Shown one piece after another: positions 46,359-58,879 of a stretch of 64,000 bases of DNA. Position numbers and translations under genes: made by a program. Where the stretch lies: contig CM059193.1 in assembly GCA_030323885.1 (NCBI GenBank), positions 91,761,990 to 91,825,989 on the forward strand, given 5' to 3'. The notes under the pieces are model-generated. The model saw nothing but the letters and a program-made list of their open reading frames with translations. It was not told the origin of the DNA and searched no databases. This stretch comes from Branchipolynoe longqiensis (lineage: Eukaryota; Annelida; Polychaeta; Phyllodocida; Polynoidae). How positions within the stretch are numbered: the stretch's first letter is position 1; each line of letters starts with the position of its first letter.

Positions 46359-46921
46359 TAATATTCACTTCACCAAGGTCATCACTGAGATCAAGGTCAA
46401 AATGAGAAATGGGTCAATGGACATCAGGAAGTGACCTTGTGGCTAATATGAATGCAAAAACCAATATGTACACATTTTCAAAATAGTGATAATTGTGTCA
46501 GCATTATCATCAAAGAAATTAATGCTGCTGCTTTAGACACTTAAAGATAATTTTGTGCCCTTCATTGATGGGGGTTGCGGGGTGTAGTTTTCTGATACCA
46601 CATAGCTCTGGAACTTTTTAGACTTCCTGTAAATTGCGCAGCAGAAAGATTTAGCCGAATGTCAACACAAACGCATCTTCGGATACAGACAGAAAGCATG
46701 TAACATCTATCGATGGATCTCTAAATTATTATTTAATATGAATTCAATGCGCATGCGCGATTCCCTTTTCTTGAGGCCATTTAGTTGCCTTAAATCACCC
46801 TTAATTAAATCTAGAAGATTGGTTGTTGGAGTTTTACGTCCTGGCAACATCTAAAATGGCTGCCAAGAGAAGGTTTGCTGAACAGACTGGAGTTTCTACA
46901 CCTAGAGCAAGACGTCATGCG

Positions 46922-47236
46922 TGAAGTGGGAATGTACTAATGAGGGAGGGTCGGGGGGGGGGGGTTCTAAGGCGAAGGCCATGTCCTACAACTAGGTCAA
47001 ACATGCGGCTTCATCACAGGCCGACATCGAAGTGGGAATGTACTAATGAGGGAGGTCAGGGGGGGGGGGTTCAAAGGCGAAGACCATGTCCTACAACTAG
47101 GTCAAACATGCGGCTTCATCACAGGCCGACATCGAAGTGGGAATGTACTAATGAGGGAGGGGGGGGGGGGGGTTCTAAGGTGAAGACCATGTCCTACAAC
47201 TAGGTCAAACATGCGGCTTCATCACAGGCCGACATC
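46922..47236. repeat. ~105-bp tandem triplication
   Basis: Three copies of GAAGTGGGAATGTACTAATG … GGCTTCATCACAGGCCGACAT, with a poly-G run in each. Confidence 0.92.
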
Positions 47237-47637
47237 GATTAATCACCTCGGATCAACCATTTTTTTTGCTCAAGCGCAGATCATACAAACAAGGGCTGCA
47301 TAAACAAACGCACTCAGTGCGGGAAAAATGGCGGATTGAGACGTGTACTGGCAGCTACATGTGTAGCGTACCTGCAGATAAATCAGTATAGGATCTGTGG
47401 TGATCCTGCAGGTAAATAAAGCACTAAAAGATGTAGCGGTACAGGCTGACACTACAGGTACCAGCACAAATGTGACATCAATTCTCCTAACGCCCCCAGC
47501 CAAGACATGAGGCATTGGAGTCGGATCATTTTGCACACAACCCGTATATTTTTAGGTACACCTCAGGGTGTTCTATTTGAAATTCTGACAATCGGGATGA
47601 TTCGAATGGTCCGAACTGTGATAATCGATGACGGCTA
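47234..47637. mobile_element. Element K, second copy (opposite orientation)
   Basis: The left part ATCGATTAATCACCTCGG and the right part (TTTTGCACACAACCCGTAT … TGATAATCGATGACGG) align to the reverse complement of 28119-28573. The two copies also give related peptides when translated, from shared ancestry and not from a gene. Confidence 0.65.
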
Positions 47638-47872
47638 CAGTGAGCAAACGGCTGCGCAGGGTCATGGGGTCATGAGGTCAAGATGTGGCAGCATCTACGA
47701 ATAAAATGCCCTCTGCCCTTCCTAGATGCTACGCACTAGAAGAGCAATGTTAGTTGACAGGGAAGAAGGTAACACGTATGGATCATTAGAGTAGTGTTTA
47801 ATTGGTTTAATTATAATGGTTTGTGGGTGTGGTGGGGGTGTGGTGGGTGCGGTGTGAGGGCACCTGGCGGTG

Positions 47873-48275
47873 TAGATAAAAGATTCACCCCATACTTGCA
47901 GTAGAGGTAAATGACAACGTAGTCTAAATATGGGCGAAAATTCCTTTAGTATGGAACAGGAAGTGGAATTACTGGTTCTAGTATCCAATGGCTACTTATA
48001 TCGGCACAGAGTTGGTGAAATGGGAGAGAATGCAAAAAGACAATATGGTGACGATAGAATGTTGTCGATTTCACTTTTAAAGTTCATTAAACTACATGTT
48101 GATTATATTTTTCAACTCAAAAGTAGCGGGTAAATATGAAGATGCATATAAAGAATATATTTTGCTTCTTAAATTAAGAATTTATCTGCTCATTTCATTT
48201 ATCCAGCCTTTCGCCACTTTTTCTAATGGGTTGCTTTTCACCCCTACACAAGTACGGGGTGAATGTTTTATCTAC
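47873..48275. mobile_element. MITE-D copy 2 (compact, 403 bp)
   Basis: Inverted ends are TAGATAAAAGATTCACCCC and the complement of GGGGTGAATGTTTTATCTAC. It contains a single copy of the segment that forms the 54-bp array in copy 1. The 8-bp flanks TGGCGGTG / CGGCAGTG agree at 6 of 8. It lies in the 11.75 kb intron of the RIPOR-like gene. Confidence 0.82.
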
Positions 48276-49035
48276 CGGCAGTGGTGATGTGAACAAAACT
48301 CAACACTATGCAGACACAGATGTGGTGATAGAAGGTGAGGCGTGGGCATGGCTGCTTGCTGGTTGGTTGTTGGAGTTTTACATCCTGGCAACATCTAAGG
48401 TCATATCAGGACTGGTGGCTGCTTGCAAAGGCACCCGGCTGCGTCCCCCACAGAGTGGTTGGACTCAGCAATGAACGTACTTCCGGTAAGAAGCGTTGTC
48501 ACTTTACACTGAGGACGCTGAGGTGGAGACCTGAAGCCCCTTCGACTGTGCTTCAGGTCACTGTCACGACATTTGACATCTGTGATTTTCCACCCGCTAT
48601 TCGCCAGCCGATAATTGCCACCTGCTATTTTCCAGCTGATAAATCGCCACACATCTTCCCGGACGGACTTTTGCCAGGTGGGACTTTTTCCAGCCAGCCG
48701 GGACTTATATGTCAGCAGATTATAATTACCGTCTTACTGCATTATTTAGGTCTACTCATACATTTCATATGAATGTCAGAGCATTTAGAAAGTGTTTTAT
48801 TCAAAATAGTCAATTAGGAGTTGAACATACTCTGATTTGATTTTTGGTGTCGGTTATCTTGGATTTGAAACTCCTAAATGACATTTAAGACTCAATACAT
48901 TAGAGCTAAATGTAACATTTGTCATTTGCAATTATATCCATATATATCTATATATTTACATACACATACAAATATATGTATATGCAGATAATCAACAAGA
49001 TGCTAATGTTTTGGGGGACACTCTGTAGTGTCTTT

Positions 49036-49132
49036 GGGGTTCCCGAGCCATTGGTCGATATGCTTATATATAAAGTTGCCAATCCATTACCATCTTGTTT
49101 TCTTTCTTTGTCATTTGTAGCCGGAACCTATA
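49036..49132. repeat. 97-bp direct repeat, copy 1
   Basis: From GGGGTTCCCGAGCCATTGG to GCCGGAACCTATA; identical to 49362-49458. Confidence 0.9.
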
Positions 49133-49361
49133 GAACGTATAAAACGTTATACATCTATAGGCAGCGGAAAATACACTTGTTTCTTATTTAATATTGACTA
49201 TTGCTATTTGATCGGTTTTCTTGAATTTGTATGTTCTAGATACTGCTCCTTGTGCTGCGGAGCTGTGCTGCTTCATGTGCTGCGGTCCTGCGCAGGCCTA
49301 TATAAGCAGCTGCTGGGCGTTTGAATCGTCCCACTCTTCATAATTTTCCTTTTTACGGTAC

Positions 49362-49458
49362 GGGGTTCCCGAGCCATTGGTCGATATGCTTATATATAAA
49401 GTTGCCAATCCATTACCATCTTGTTTTCTTTCTTTGTCATTTGTAGCCGGAACCTATA
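49362..49458. repeat. 97-bp direct repeat, copy 2
   Basis: Identical to 49036-49132 with 229 bp between the copies. Confidence 0.9.
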
Positions 49459-49521
49459 CATATGTATATATGTATACATATGTATATATGTACATATATG
49501 TATGTATATAATGAGCCTCTT

Positions 49522-49758
49522 TCAAAAGGTGATAAGTAATATGGGACAAACCTTTGTTCATTGTAACGATCAACATACTATCTGCTTATGCATTTGCTCA
49601 GGATAAACTGATTTGTTTTTTACATGGTGTTTTATAATCCCAATAGAATACATATTGATTTGAAGCAAATGTCCTTGTGTTTTCGGTGTAACCTTTTCTG
49701 TGCTGTTTTGTGTCAATCGTTACGCTGGACAAAAAGAAAATTAGTTATCACCTTTTGA
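49522..49758. mobile_element. MITE-F, second copy
   Basis: Outer inverted ends TCAAAAGGTGATAAGTAAT and ATTAGTTATCACCTTTTGA bound about 237 bp. The inner pair GTAACGATCAACA / TGTCAATCGTTAC is present. Confidence 0.75.
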
Positions 49759-50009
49759 GATATATATATATATCACAGGGGTCTCACTACATAGCATGAG
49801 GGATGGCGGGCCCACCATCTGTTGGCAGTGTAAGTTGCTGTTGGCAGCAACTTGCACATACTGCCTATAAGTTTCCACCAGCTCTACTGATACCCGCCAT
49901 CCCTTTCCTACCAGTTCTATTGATTCCTGCCATCCCTTTCATGAATACCGGGGAGACGACTGTATATAAATATGTATATATACATACATATATATGTGTA
50001 TATATATAT

Positions 50010-50484
50010 GGGTCAGCCTCACGAAAACGGGCCAATGGCTGGTCAAGTGAAGATGTTGGCATCGCAATTCTTAAAAGTGTAGTGCATTTCTTTGTTTCAT
50101 ATTAAATTATCCTAGAAACAAATAAGGTTGTTGTATTTTCTCGACCTATACATTCAGTATAAATTTAAGGGCTTTCCAGCATCTCTGTCAATGCTAAACT
50201 ATAATTATACCGATCGATGCCGACATCCAATGATCGACGCCGACAACTTTAATAGATGTCGGCGTCGCAATTCTTAAAGTCTTGTTCATTTGTTTGTTTT
50301 ATATTAAATTATCCTAGAAACAAATAAGGTTGTTGTATTTTCTCGACCTATACATTCAGTATAAATTTAAGGAATTTCCAACATCTCTGTTAATGCTAAA
50401 CTATAATTATACCGATCGACGCTGACATCCAATGATCGACGCCGACAACTTCCACCAATTGGCCCGTTTTCGTGAGGCTGACCC
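50010..50484. mobile_element. MITE-E with internal duplication, 475 bp
   Basis: Its ends are GGGTCAGCCTCACGAAAACG and CGTTTTCGTGAGGCTGACCC. The body occurs twice in tandem (about 50064-50260 and 50268-50455) compared with the single body at 3864. Flanks are TA-rich on both sides. It lies in the large RIPOR-like intron. Confidence 0.82.
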
Positions 50485-50689
50485 ATATATATATATATCG
50501 GTAGATATAAATAAAATTCAACATAACAAAGAAATGCAGTAGTTAACAGGTATGAAAAAGAATACCTGGTTCACAACCAAGTAGCAACTTTAATAACAAA
50601 ATGCTCAAAGCTTAAAGCTTAGTCAGCTCACAAAGTAACAAACTGGAAGCTGAAGCTGTGTATGACATGCACCAGTAAAGTATCTAACT

Positions 50690-53405
50690 GGTAGTCAAGG
50701 AACTAGATTAGGGGCAAGTCGCAGTCAAGGAACTAGATTAGGGGCAAATCGTAACTAGATTCGAGGTAAGTCGTAGTCAAGGAACTAGAATAGGGGCAAA
50801 TCGTAGTTAAAGAACTAGATATGGGGCAAGTCATAGTCAAGTAACTGGATTAGTGGCAAGTCATAGTCACGGAACTAGATTAGGGGTAAATAGTGGTCAA
50901 AGAACTAGATTAGGGGCAAATCGCAGTCAAGTAATCAGATTAGGGGCAAGTTGCGGTCAAGTAACTAGTTTAGGCGCAAATTGTAGTCAAGGAACTAGAT
51001 TAGGGGCAAATCGTAGTCAAGGAACTAGATTAGGGGCAAATCGTAGTCAAGGAACTAGATATGGGGCAAGTCATAGTCAAGGAAATAGATTAGGGGCAAA
51101 TTGGGGTGAAGTAACTAGATTAGGGGCAAATTGTAGTCAAGGAAGTAGACTAGGGGCAAATTGAGGTCAAGTAACTAGATTAGGGTCAAATCATAGTCAA
51201 GGAACTAGATATGGGGCTAGTCATAGTCAAATAACTAGGTTAGGGGCAAATCGTAGTCAAGGAAGTAGATTAGAGGCAAATCGAGGTAAAGGAAGTAGAT
51301 TAGGGGCAAGTCATAGTCAAGGAACTAGATTAGGGGCAAGTCATAGTCAAGTTACTAGATATGGGGCAAATCATAGTCAAGGGACTAGACTAGGGGCAAG
51401 TCATAGTCAAGGAACTAGATTAGGGGCAAGTCATAGTCAACGAACTAGATTAGGGGAAAATCGCAGTCAAGTAACTAGATTAGGGGCAAATCGTAGTCAA
51501 AGAACTAGATATGGGGCAAGTCGTAGTCAAGTAACTGGATTAGTGGAAAGTTGAAGTCAAGGAACTAGATATGGGGCAAGTCATAGTCAAGTAACTGGAT
51601 ATGGGGCAAGTCGTAGTCAAGCAACTAAATTAGGGGCAAGTCATAGTCAAGGAACTAGATATGGGGAAAGTCGTAGTCAAATAACTAAATTAGGGGCAAA
51701 TCGCCATCAAGTAACTAGAGATGGGGAAAATCGTAGTCAAGTAACTAGATTAGGGGCAAATCGTAGTCAAAGAACTAGATATGGGGCAAGTCGTAGTCAA
51801 GTAACTGGATTAGTGGAAAGTTGAAGTCAAGGAACTAGGTTAGGGGCAAGTCATAGTCAACTAACTGGATATGGGGCAAGTCGTAGTCAAGCAACTAAAT
51901 TAGGGGCAAGTCATAGTCAAGGAACTAGATATGGGGAAAGTTGTAGTCAAATAACTAAATTAGGGGCAAATCGCCATCAAGTAACTAGAGATGGGGAAAA
52001 TCGTAGTCAAGTAACTAGATTAGGGGCAAATCACAGTCAAGTAACTAGATTAGGGGCAAATCGTAGTCAAGGATCTAGATTAGGGGCAAGTTGTAGTCAA
52101 GGAACTAGATTAGGGGCAAATCATAGTCAAGAAACTTGAGTAGGGGCAAGTCATAGTCAACAAACTAGATATGGGCAAGTCATAGTCAAGTAACTAGATT
52201 AGGGGCAAGTCGTAGTCAAATAACTAAATTCCGGGCAAATCACAGTCAAGTAACTAGATTAGGGTAAAATCGTAGTCAAGGAACTAGATATGGGGCAAAT
52301 CGTAGTCAAGTAACTAGATTAGGGACAAATCGCAGTCAAGTAACTAGATTAGGGGCAAATCATAGTCAAGGAAGTAGATTAGGGAAAAGTCGTAGTCAAG
52401 GAACTAGATATGGGGCAAGTCATAGTCAAGTAACTAGATTAGGGGCAAGTCGTAGTCAAGGAACTAGATATGGGGAAAATCGCAGTCAAGTAACTAGATT
52501 AGGGGTAAATCGTAGTCAAAGAACTAGATATGGGGCAAGTCGTAGTCAAGTAACTGGATTAGTGGCAAGTTGAAGTCAAGGAACTAGGTTAGGGGCAAGT
52601 CATAGTCAAGGAACTAGATTAGGGGAAAATCGCTGCCAAGTAACTAGATTAGGGGCAAATCGTAGTCAAAGAACTAGATATGGGGCAAGTCGTAGTCAAG
52701 TAACTGGATTAATGGCAAGGTGAAGTCAAGGAACTAGATATGGGGCAAGTCATAGTCAAGTCACTGGATATGGGGCAAGTCGTAGTCAAGTAACTAAATT
52801 AAGGGCAAGTCGTAGTCAAGGAACTAGATATGGTGAAAGTCGTAGTCAAATAACTAAATTAGGGGCAAATCGCCATCAAGTAACTAGATTAATCGTAGTC
52901 AAGGAAGTAGATTAGGGGCAAATCGAGGGCAAGGAAGTAGATTAGGGGCAAGTCGTAGTCAAGGAACTAGATTAGGGCAAGTCATAGTCAAGTAACTAGA
53001 TTAGGGGCAAGTGGTAGTCAAGGAACTAGATTAGGGGCAAATCATAGTCAAAGAACTTGATTAGGGGCAAATCGTAGTCAATGAACTAGATATGGCCAAG
53101 TGATAGTCAAGTAACTAGATTAGGGACAAGTCGTAGTCAAGTAACTAAATTAGGGCCAAAGCACAGTCAAGTAACTAGATATGGGGCAAATCGTAGTCAA
53201 GTAACTAGATTAGGGGAAAATCGCAGTCAAGTAACTAGATTAGGGGTAAATCGTAGTCAAGGAACTAGATTAGGCAAAAGTCGTAGTCAAGGAACTAGAT
53301 TAGGGGCAAATCGTAGTCAAGGAACTAGATTATGGGCAAATCGCAAACAAAACTAGATATATGGCAAGTCATAGTCAAGTAACTAGATATAGGGCAAGTC
53401 GGTTT
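50690..53405. repeat. 2.7 kb minisatellite, 30-bp unit
   Basis: About 90 copies of a unit like AACTAGATTAGGGGCAAGTC + ATAGTCAAGG fill 50690-53405. Variants (TATGGGG for TTAGGGG, CAAATCG for CAAGTCA, GGATTAGTGG) recur in the same order at 270-bp (9-unit) spacing around 51480 and 51750, showing higher-order duplication. It is non-coding and lies inside the RIPOR-like intron. Confidence 0.95.
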
Positions 53406-53672
53406 GGGATTGAAGCAGGCTCAAAGCATAAGCCTAGTCAAGCCAAGAGATTAATATCAGTTCTTGATTAGTCTTTTTCTAGTTGCTTGAGAAGTGGGCT
53501 CTTGTTTTGGGATGGAAGAAGAATTTGTCAAAACAGGAATTGTCCAAGAAGTAGGACAGGGAGTAAGTAGATCATTGGTTTATTGGAGAATTAGACTGGT
53601 CATTTTTTACATTGGTTTACTGGAGAATTAGGCATGTGGTCTTGGTGTAATGATATTCTATTTTTTTAACTA

Positions 53673-53863
53673 TGCTTGAAACCCTGTTATAACGCGATCA
53701 TTGGGGGTCCATGCAATGTCATCGCGAAAACAGCGGTGTTGTGTTAAATTGGGGTTCAGTTTGCTGGATTACCTTAGAATTAAAGATTTCTGGGTCCAAT
53801 GAATCATCGCGTTATATCAGAATTCGGATTAAATCAGGGCGCGTTATAACAGGGTTTCACTGC
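53673..53863. mobile_element. MITE with AAACCCTGTTATAACGCG ends
   Basis: TTGAAACCCTGTTATAACGC at the left pairs with GCGTTATAACAGGGTTTCAC at the right; 191 bp, non-coding. The CAGTGAAACCC terminus on the right suggests the same pogo-like group. Confidence 0.72.
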
Positions 53864-54311
53864 ACTTTATGATTCCTTCAATAAGGTAGCTATTAAGTAC
53901 TATTAGTATTTACTAAAAAAAATTCAAGTTAAAAAAACAACTAAATTTGTAATGATTAAATCAGGAATAACCGAGATGAACCGAACTATTACTCTAAAGT
54001 ATGTCTGAGAGTAAATTATTTTTATGAACAAAAATAAAGTCACTGAAAAAAAATGAAAAAAAGGGACCAATCCCTTTAAATTAAATAAATAATATAATTT
54101 GAAATTGACTCAGAAAACAGGACAAATCTGCTTTAAATTTGTTTAAACCCAAAAAACCTATGTCCGGTGCAGAGATAACTATTATGGGCTGCTTGACCTG
54201 CTTTGGCTAAGGGTTAAGTCACGGATCTTGGACAGGTTCCTTACAGAATGTTGCGTCATCTAAACCACACATGACAGACGCAGGAGTTTGAACCCACATG
54301 CATCATTATAT

Positions 54312-54597
54312 CAGGGTCCGGACACATGTGAAGATATCGAATTCAAGACTATTTCAAGGCTTTTCAAGGCTGTTTTTGATAGGAATTCAAGACTATTTTC
54401 ATTTGGATTTCAGGAAAACCAACAATGGCGAATGGCAATTTCAGACTACTTTAGATCAGCAGGGACAGTTTAATGGAATTCAAGGCTGTGTTAGACTAAT
54501 TACCCAAAATAGGTTAAATTCAAGGCTTTTTCAAAGCCTTGAAATGAGGAAAATGAAGTTGACGTTTCAAGACTTTCCAGGCCCCATATGGACCCTG
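54312..54597. mobile_element. CAGGGTCC-ended MITE, 286 bp
   Basis: Inverted ends CAGGGTCCGGACAC and CAGGGTCCATATGGGGC (complement) are flanked by TAT / ATA. The body is rich in 'TTCAAGGCT / AAGACTATTT' repeats. Confidence 0.75.
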
Positions 54598-55356
54598 ATA
54601 TAAATATCTTGAAACTAACCCAGAAAAAAAGGGGCAATGCCTCTACAATCCAAAGCCTTGCTCCATTAATGACATGACTGATGCCCGTGGGCACAAACGT
54701 CTGCGTCTATCATGCATTTTGGATGAAACGCAAACATTCTTTCAGGAATCCCTCCAATATCCGCGACTTAACTCAGTCGGCTGAATTAGGTAAAGCAGCC
54801 CACAATAAGACTGGACATAGTGATGCCAGGCAAATTTTAAGTTTATAATAGTGCAACAAATAGAGGTAGTTGATAATAATATTAAAAAGAAGGTCAAATA
54901 TAGTTGGGAGAGGGGTGGTGGTGGGGGTGGGGGGAGGGGGTAGCTGCCCCCTTCCTTCCTCCCATCCCCCCTTCTCTTCAGCCATTGACCAGCGGGAACC
55001 AAACAGTGATTATGTATCAGTGAAGTTTGTAAATATCTTCTGGTGAATTGTTAGCTAACTACATATTAATTTTGGAAGTGTTTGGTGTGCGGAGTGTGTG
55101 TGTAAGGGGGGGGGGTTGTAAAAAAAGGAAAAAGGAGCCAAGTTTGGGTTTTGTTGGTAGGTTATTATTTTACTAAAGAGGGAAGATAAATTGAAAGGCA
55201 GGAATGTGGGTGTGGGAGGGAGAGGAGGAAAAGGAGGAAAGGGTAGCACGGCACTTCATTACTGGCAACACTATATAACAAGCAGTGGTGCGACTGCATC
55301 AGGAACAGCATGGACTTACAGGCTTGGGTTCAACCTCATTGTCCTAGCAAAATCAA

Positions 55357-55870
55357 AGGAATTTCACCATTAACTCTAGTGGCATGTGAAAAATGGTGAC
55401 GATGGTGGTGGTGGTAATGATGATAATGATGATGCAAATGACGTTGAAATGAAAGGAATTGAACTATTAACGCTAGTGGCATGTGAATGATGGTGATCAT
55501 GTTGATGATAGCGATGATGATGATAATGTTGCTGATGATGATAATTATTTTGAAATGAAAGGACTTTAACTATTAACTCCAGCGGCATGTGAATGAATGT
55601 GATGCTGATGATGATGATGATGGTGGTGATGATGCTGATGATATCAAAATAAAAGGAATTTAACTATTAACTCTTGCGGCATGTGAATGATGGTGATGAT
55701 GATAGCAATGATGATGATACTGAAATAAAAGGAATTGAACTATTAACTCTTTCAGCATGTGAATGATGGTGATGATAATGACGATGATGTCACCAATGAT
55801 TGCAATGATGATGATAATGACAGCAATGATGAACAGTGCTCTGGCGCTGACAAAAGACATTATTCGTTGA
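55357..55870. repeat. GATGAT repeats with a conserved spacer
   Basis: Five copies of GGAATTGAACTATTAACTCT + GGCATGTGAATGATGGTGAT at irregular 75-105 bp spacing. Confidence 0.85.
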
Positions 55871-56344
55871 ATAAAATACATTTAGTAAAGACAAAAAAAT
55901 GATGACGTTGACAATGGTGTTGATGACAATGGTGGTGATGATGATGATGGCGAGTATAGTAGGTTTGTTAAGGAGTTTGTAAGCAAGAAAAGTTCCTTTT
56001 CTTCTTCATTTGAGTGGGTACCAATCAGGTTTTGGAGTTTGATCAAGTTGCAAGCGGTATCCCAGCCCTGCGGGTACAAGCGGATGTAGGAGGCGGAGGA
56101 CCAGCCAGGCACCGGTGGGGCGGTGTTGGCTGATTTCATTTCTCATTAACAAATATCAGTAATCTTTTATTTTAAATATTGTTCCTTTCTTGTCTTCTCT
56201 CGAGAGATTTCCTGTTTTTACTAATTTAATAGACTTTTATTTCTTAATAATAATTTTTTTTTTAAATTAACTTTAAATTTTTTATATTTTCTTTTACTAA
56301 TTTCATTAACAGACAAAGAAATAGCAATAAAGGCTCCTTACTGA

Positions 56345-56706
56345 GACTAGCTGCATAGTCTGTTGAAAGCATCACATTTTCAAAACCAAAACACGTACCT
56401 ACATTTAATTCTACATATCCAACTTAGATACTCGTGTACTTATTAAGCATTTGTTGCTGCACAGAAGGGCGTACTAAGTCAATTTAACAGAACCTGTTAC
56501 TGCTGAATGAAGCCTATGGTGTCAGACTTTTGATGTGCTTACCAAAATTAATTTGGCACCACGTTTTCACTTCAAATATCTGCAGCGTTAACTATTTAAA
56601 ATAAAAGTCACATCAAATTAAAATAAAGTAGATTATAAGATCAACCTAAGGGTATTATCTCAGAAAATGGCAGACACGCAAAACTATCGGACTATGCAGC
56701 TTTAAA
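56345..56706. mobile_element. MITE-C, complete copy in intron 4
   Basis: Its ends are AGCTGCATAGTCTGTTGAAA and TATCGGACTATGCAGCTTTA, with the usual body. Confidence 0.8.
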
Positions 56707-56861
56707 GAAAGGTTCTACAAACGGAGGGTTATTTATACAGATCTCTGTAGTAAAAGCACCATAATTACTGCAGATTATAAAAGCTTGTCTACCAGTGGAT
56801 AGAAATAAAATGACTTAAAATGACACATGTCATAAATCCAATTTACAGTCCTGTTCAAGTT

Positions 56862-57037
56862 TATTTGCCTGGGCTTTTAGATCCTGGCAACATCTATTGT
56901 CATATCAGGACGGGCACCGACTTGTGACAGTGCACTCATGGCGACTTTATAGTGCTGTTCCCTGACTGGGAGATCAGGCGACTAGCAACATGACCTGATT
57001 TCCCACTCAGTCGCATTATCCTGACACTGAGCCAACC
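56862..57037 (-). mobile_element. SINE-A copy, truncated against MITE-C
   Basis: Tail and body only, ending GACACTGAGCCAACCAG, where MITE-C begins. Confidence 0.75.
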
Positions 57038-57040
57038 AGT

Positions 57041-57664
57041 TGCATAGTCCGACAGTTTTAAGTTTCTGTCATTTTCTGAGATAAATATATTAGATTGATT
57101 GTTATAATCTACCGTACATTGGCTTGAAGATGTTAAATTATTAACTTTGGAGATATTTGAAGTGTAAGCATGCTAAAGAATGTTGTCAAGCATGCCAAAA
57201 CTCTGACATCATAGGCCTATGCAGTAACAGGTTCTATTCAATTGCCTCAATACTCCCTTCTGTGTGGCGACAAATGTTTAATAAGTGCACCAGTATCTAA
57301 GTTAGATAGATATGTAGAATCAAATTTGGTGTAGGTACATTAGTTGATTAAGCAGGGGAAATTTCAATCGTGGACAATTGGTCTTCCTCATTCCACTGCT
57401 CCTTGCCCTACCCTGGTAATGCCGAACACCAGGCTAGGTAACGACAAGTATAAATTTGAAAGTCATTGATTTGATACGGCCAGGTTCGAACCCGCGAGTT
57501 CATATCCCACGACGTACCAGAACGGTAATTATAGTAAGATAGCCGGAAAACCAGTGCTCCGGCGCTGACAAATGTCATATTCAGATGAATAAATACTTTA
57601 CCAAAAAAAACAATTGTTTTGGTTTTGAAAATTTGATGTTTTCATCGGACTATGCAGCTTTAAG
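57041..57664. mobile_element. MITE-C split by a SINE-A variant
   Basis: The left part is 57041-57330 (GTTGCATAGTCCGACAG…AATCAAATTTGG) and the right part 57612-57664 (TTGTTTTGGTTTTGAAAATT … GGACTATGCAGCTTTA). The SINE-A variant between them joins consecutive positions of the family consensus. Confidence 0.75.
57332..57530 (-). mobile_element. SINE-A variant with a different tail, in MITE-C
   Basis: GTAGGTACATTAGTTGATTA and GCAGGGGAAATTTCAATCGT precede SINE-A head sequence. Confidence 0.75.
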
Positions 57665-57759
57665 CAGTTCAGTAGGAGAGGTAGACATGTAGGTAGAACA
57701 GGTTTTATTTAATGTGCTTTTATTTTCCTTTAACAATGAGATTGCAATGGGTGGCTCAC

Positions 57760-57843
57760 CTTGAGCAGTTTGAGTGCCATGCAGGCAACACAGCGAACAT
57801 CAGCGTTCCTGTCCTCTAACGCCTCCACAAATACGATTAATGC
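57760..57843 (-). CDS. Exon 4 of the RIPOR-like gene
   Basis: This 84-bp, phase 0-0 exon encodes 28 residues, ALIVFVEALEDRNADVRCVA followed by CMALKLLK. The acceptor is TTCTTTCGCAG and the donor AAG|GTGAGC. The EDRNADVRxxAxxALxxLK stretch is a textbook ARM/HEAT helix pair, with the conserved D-V-R and A-C-x-A-L positions. It joins exons 3 and 5 without disturbing the frame. Repeats crowd it on both sides: MITE-C with a nested SINE ends at 57664, and a SINE-A starts at 57872, only 29 bp into the upstream intron. Confidence 0.9.
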
Positions 57844-57871
57844 CTGCGAAAGAATAACGCTTACGCATAAG

Positions 57872-58202
57872 TTTATTTGTTTGGGCTTTTACATCCTGGC
57901 AACATCTATTGTCATATCAGGATAGGCACCGACTCGTGACAGTGCACACTCATTGCGACTTTATCGTGCCGTTCCCCGACTGGGAGACCAGTCCACCAGC
58001 AACATGACTCGATTTCCCACTCAGTCGCATTAATCTGACACTGAACCAACCAGTCATTGCCCTATTCTAGTAATGCTGAGCGGCACGCTATGTAGCGAAA
58101 GGTATAAATTTGATAAGTCATTGGTTTGACTCGAACAGGATTCAAATTCCCAACATTCCACACGGGAAGTCTGTGCTCTACTGATATTTGACCACAACGT
58201 CT
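57872..58202 (-). mobile_element. SINE-A copy in intron 3, 29 bp from exon 4
   Basis: This is a full-length but diverged copy with tail GGGCTTTTACATCCTGGCAA. Confidence 0.78.
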
Positions 58203-58489
58203 GGTCACACCATGAGAAAAGTTACATCCAAGTGGTGATCCTACCATTGAGAAAAACATGATTTAAATGTCCCACCACAACTATTTCGACTAGGCAACCA
58301 CTATTTTTATGACGCCATAAAACCAACATATTTGGAGGTGAACAAATTCCTGAAAGTGGAAGGTCCATATTATAATAATCAATAGTAAAATTAATTATAT
58401 AATTATGACCATAGCGGCCACATATGTCAGGCTGATATATTTGGGCGTGACTTCAGTAAATCTGGACAGTACACAATTCTAGAATTTTG

Positions 58490-58583
58490 AGGTAAGTCAT
58501 TGTTTTGACTCGGCCAGGTTTCAAAGTCCTCAATTTCCACATGGGAGGCCTGCGCTCTACCAATTCGGCCACCGCGTCTGGTT
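58490..58583 (-). mobile_element. SINE-A head fragment
   Basis: CCAATTCGGCCACCGCGTCT is the complement of the tRNA-like 5' end. Confidence 0.65.
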
Positions 58584-58879
58584 CTTACACATAAGCGATT
58601 ATACAAAATAATTTTTTAAAGGCGGAACATTGTGTTTGCATCAGTTTTGTCTACTTAACGCAGTTCGTTAATGCTTTGGACACTGCTGACAAACTTCATT
58701 GGTTTACTCCAGTAGTTGAGTTCCTACTAAATCACATTCATAACTTTCTTCAATGAAAAACGTATATAATCAAAAATACATTAGATGAATACTTAAATTT
58801 ATCTTTTGTTTTCACAGGCCAGAACATCAGTGCTGACAGATTATCTATTAATCTGCTTCAATGAAAACTCAACTATTAA

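Noticed and set aside
50853..51164. 103-residue frame in the 30-bp minisatellite
   Set aside because: Unit length is a multiple of three and the frame breaks wherever a unit has an indel.
51000..53300. Interstitial telomere repeats (TTAGGGG)
   Set aside because: The motif occurs once per 30-bp unit, is not tandem TTAGGG, and is often TATGGGG.
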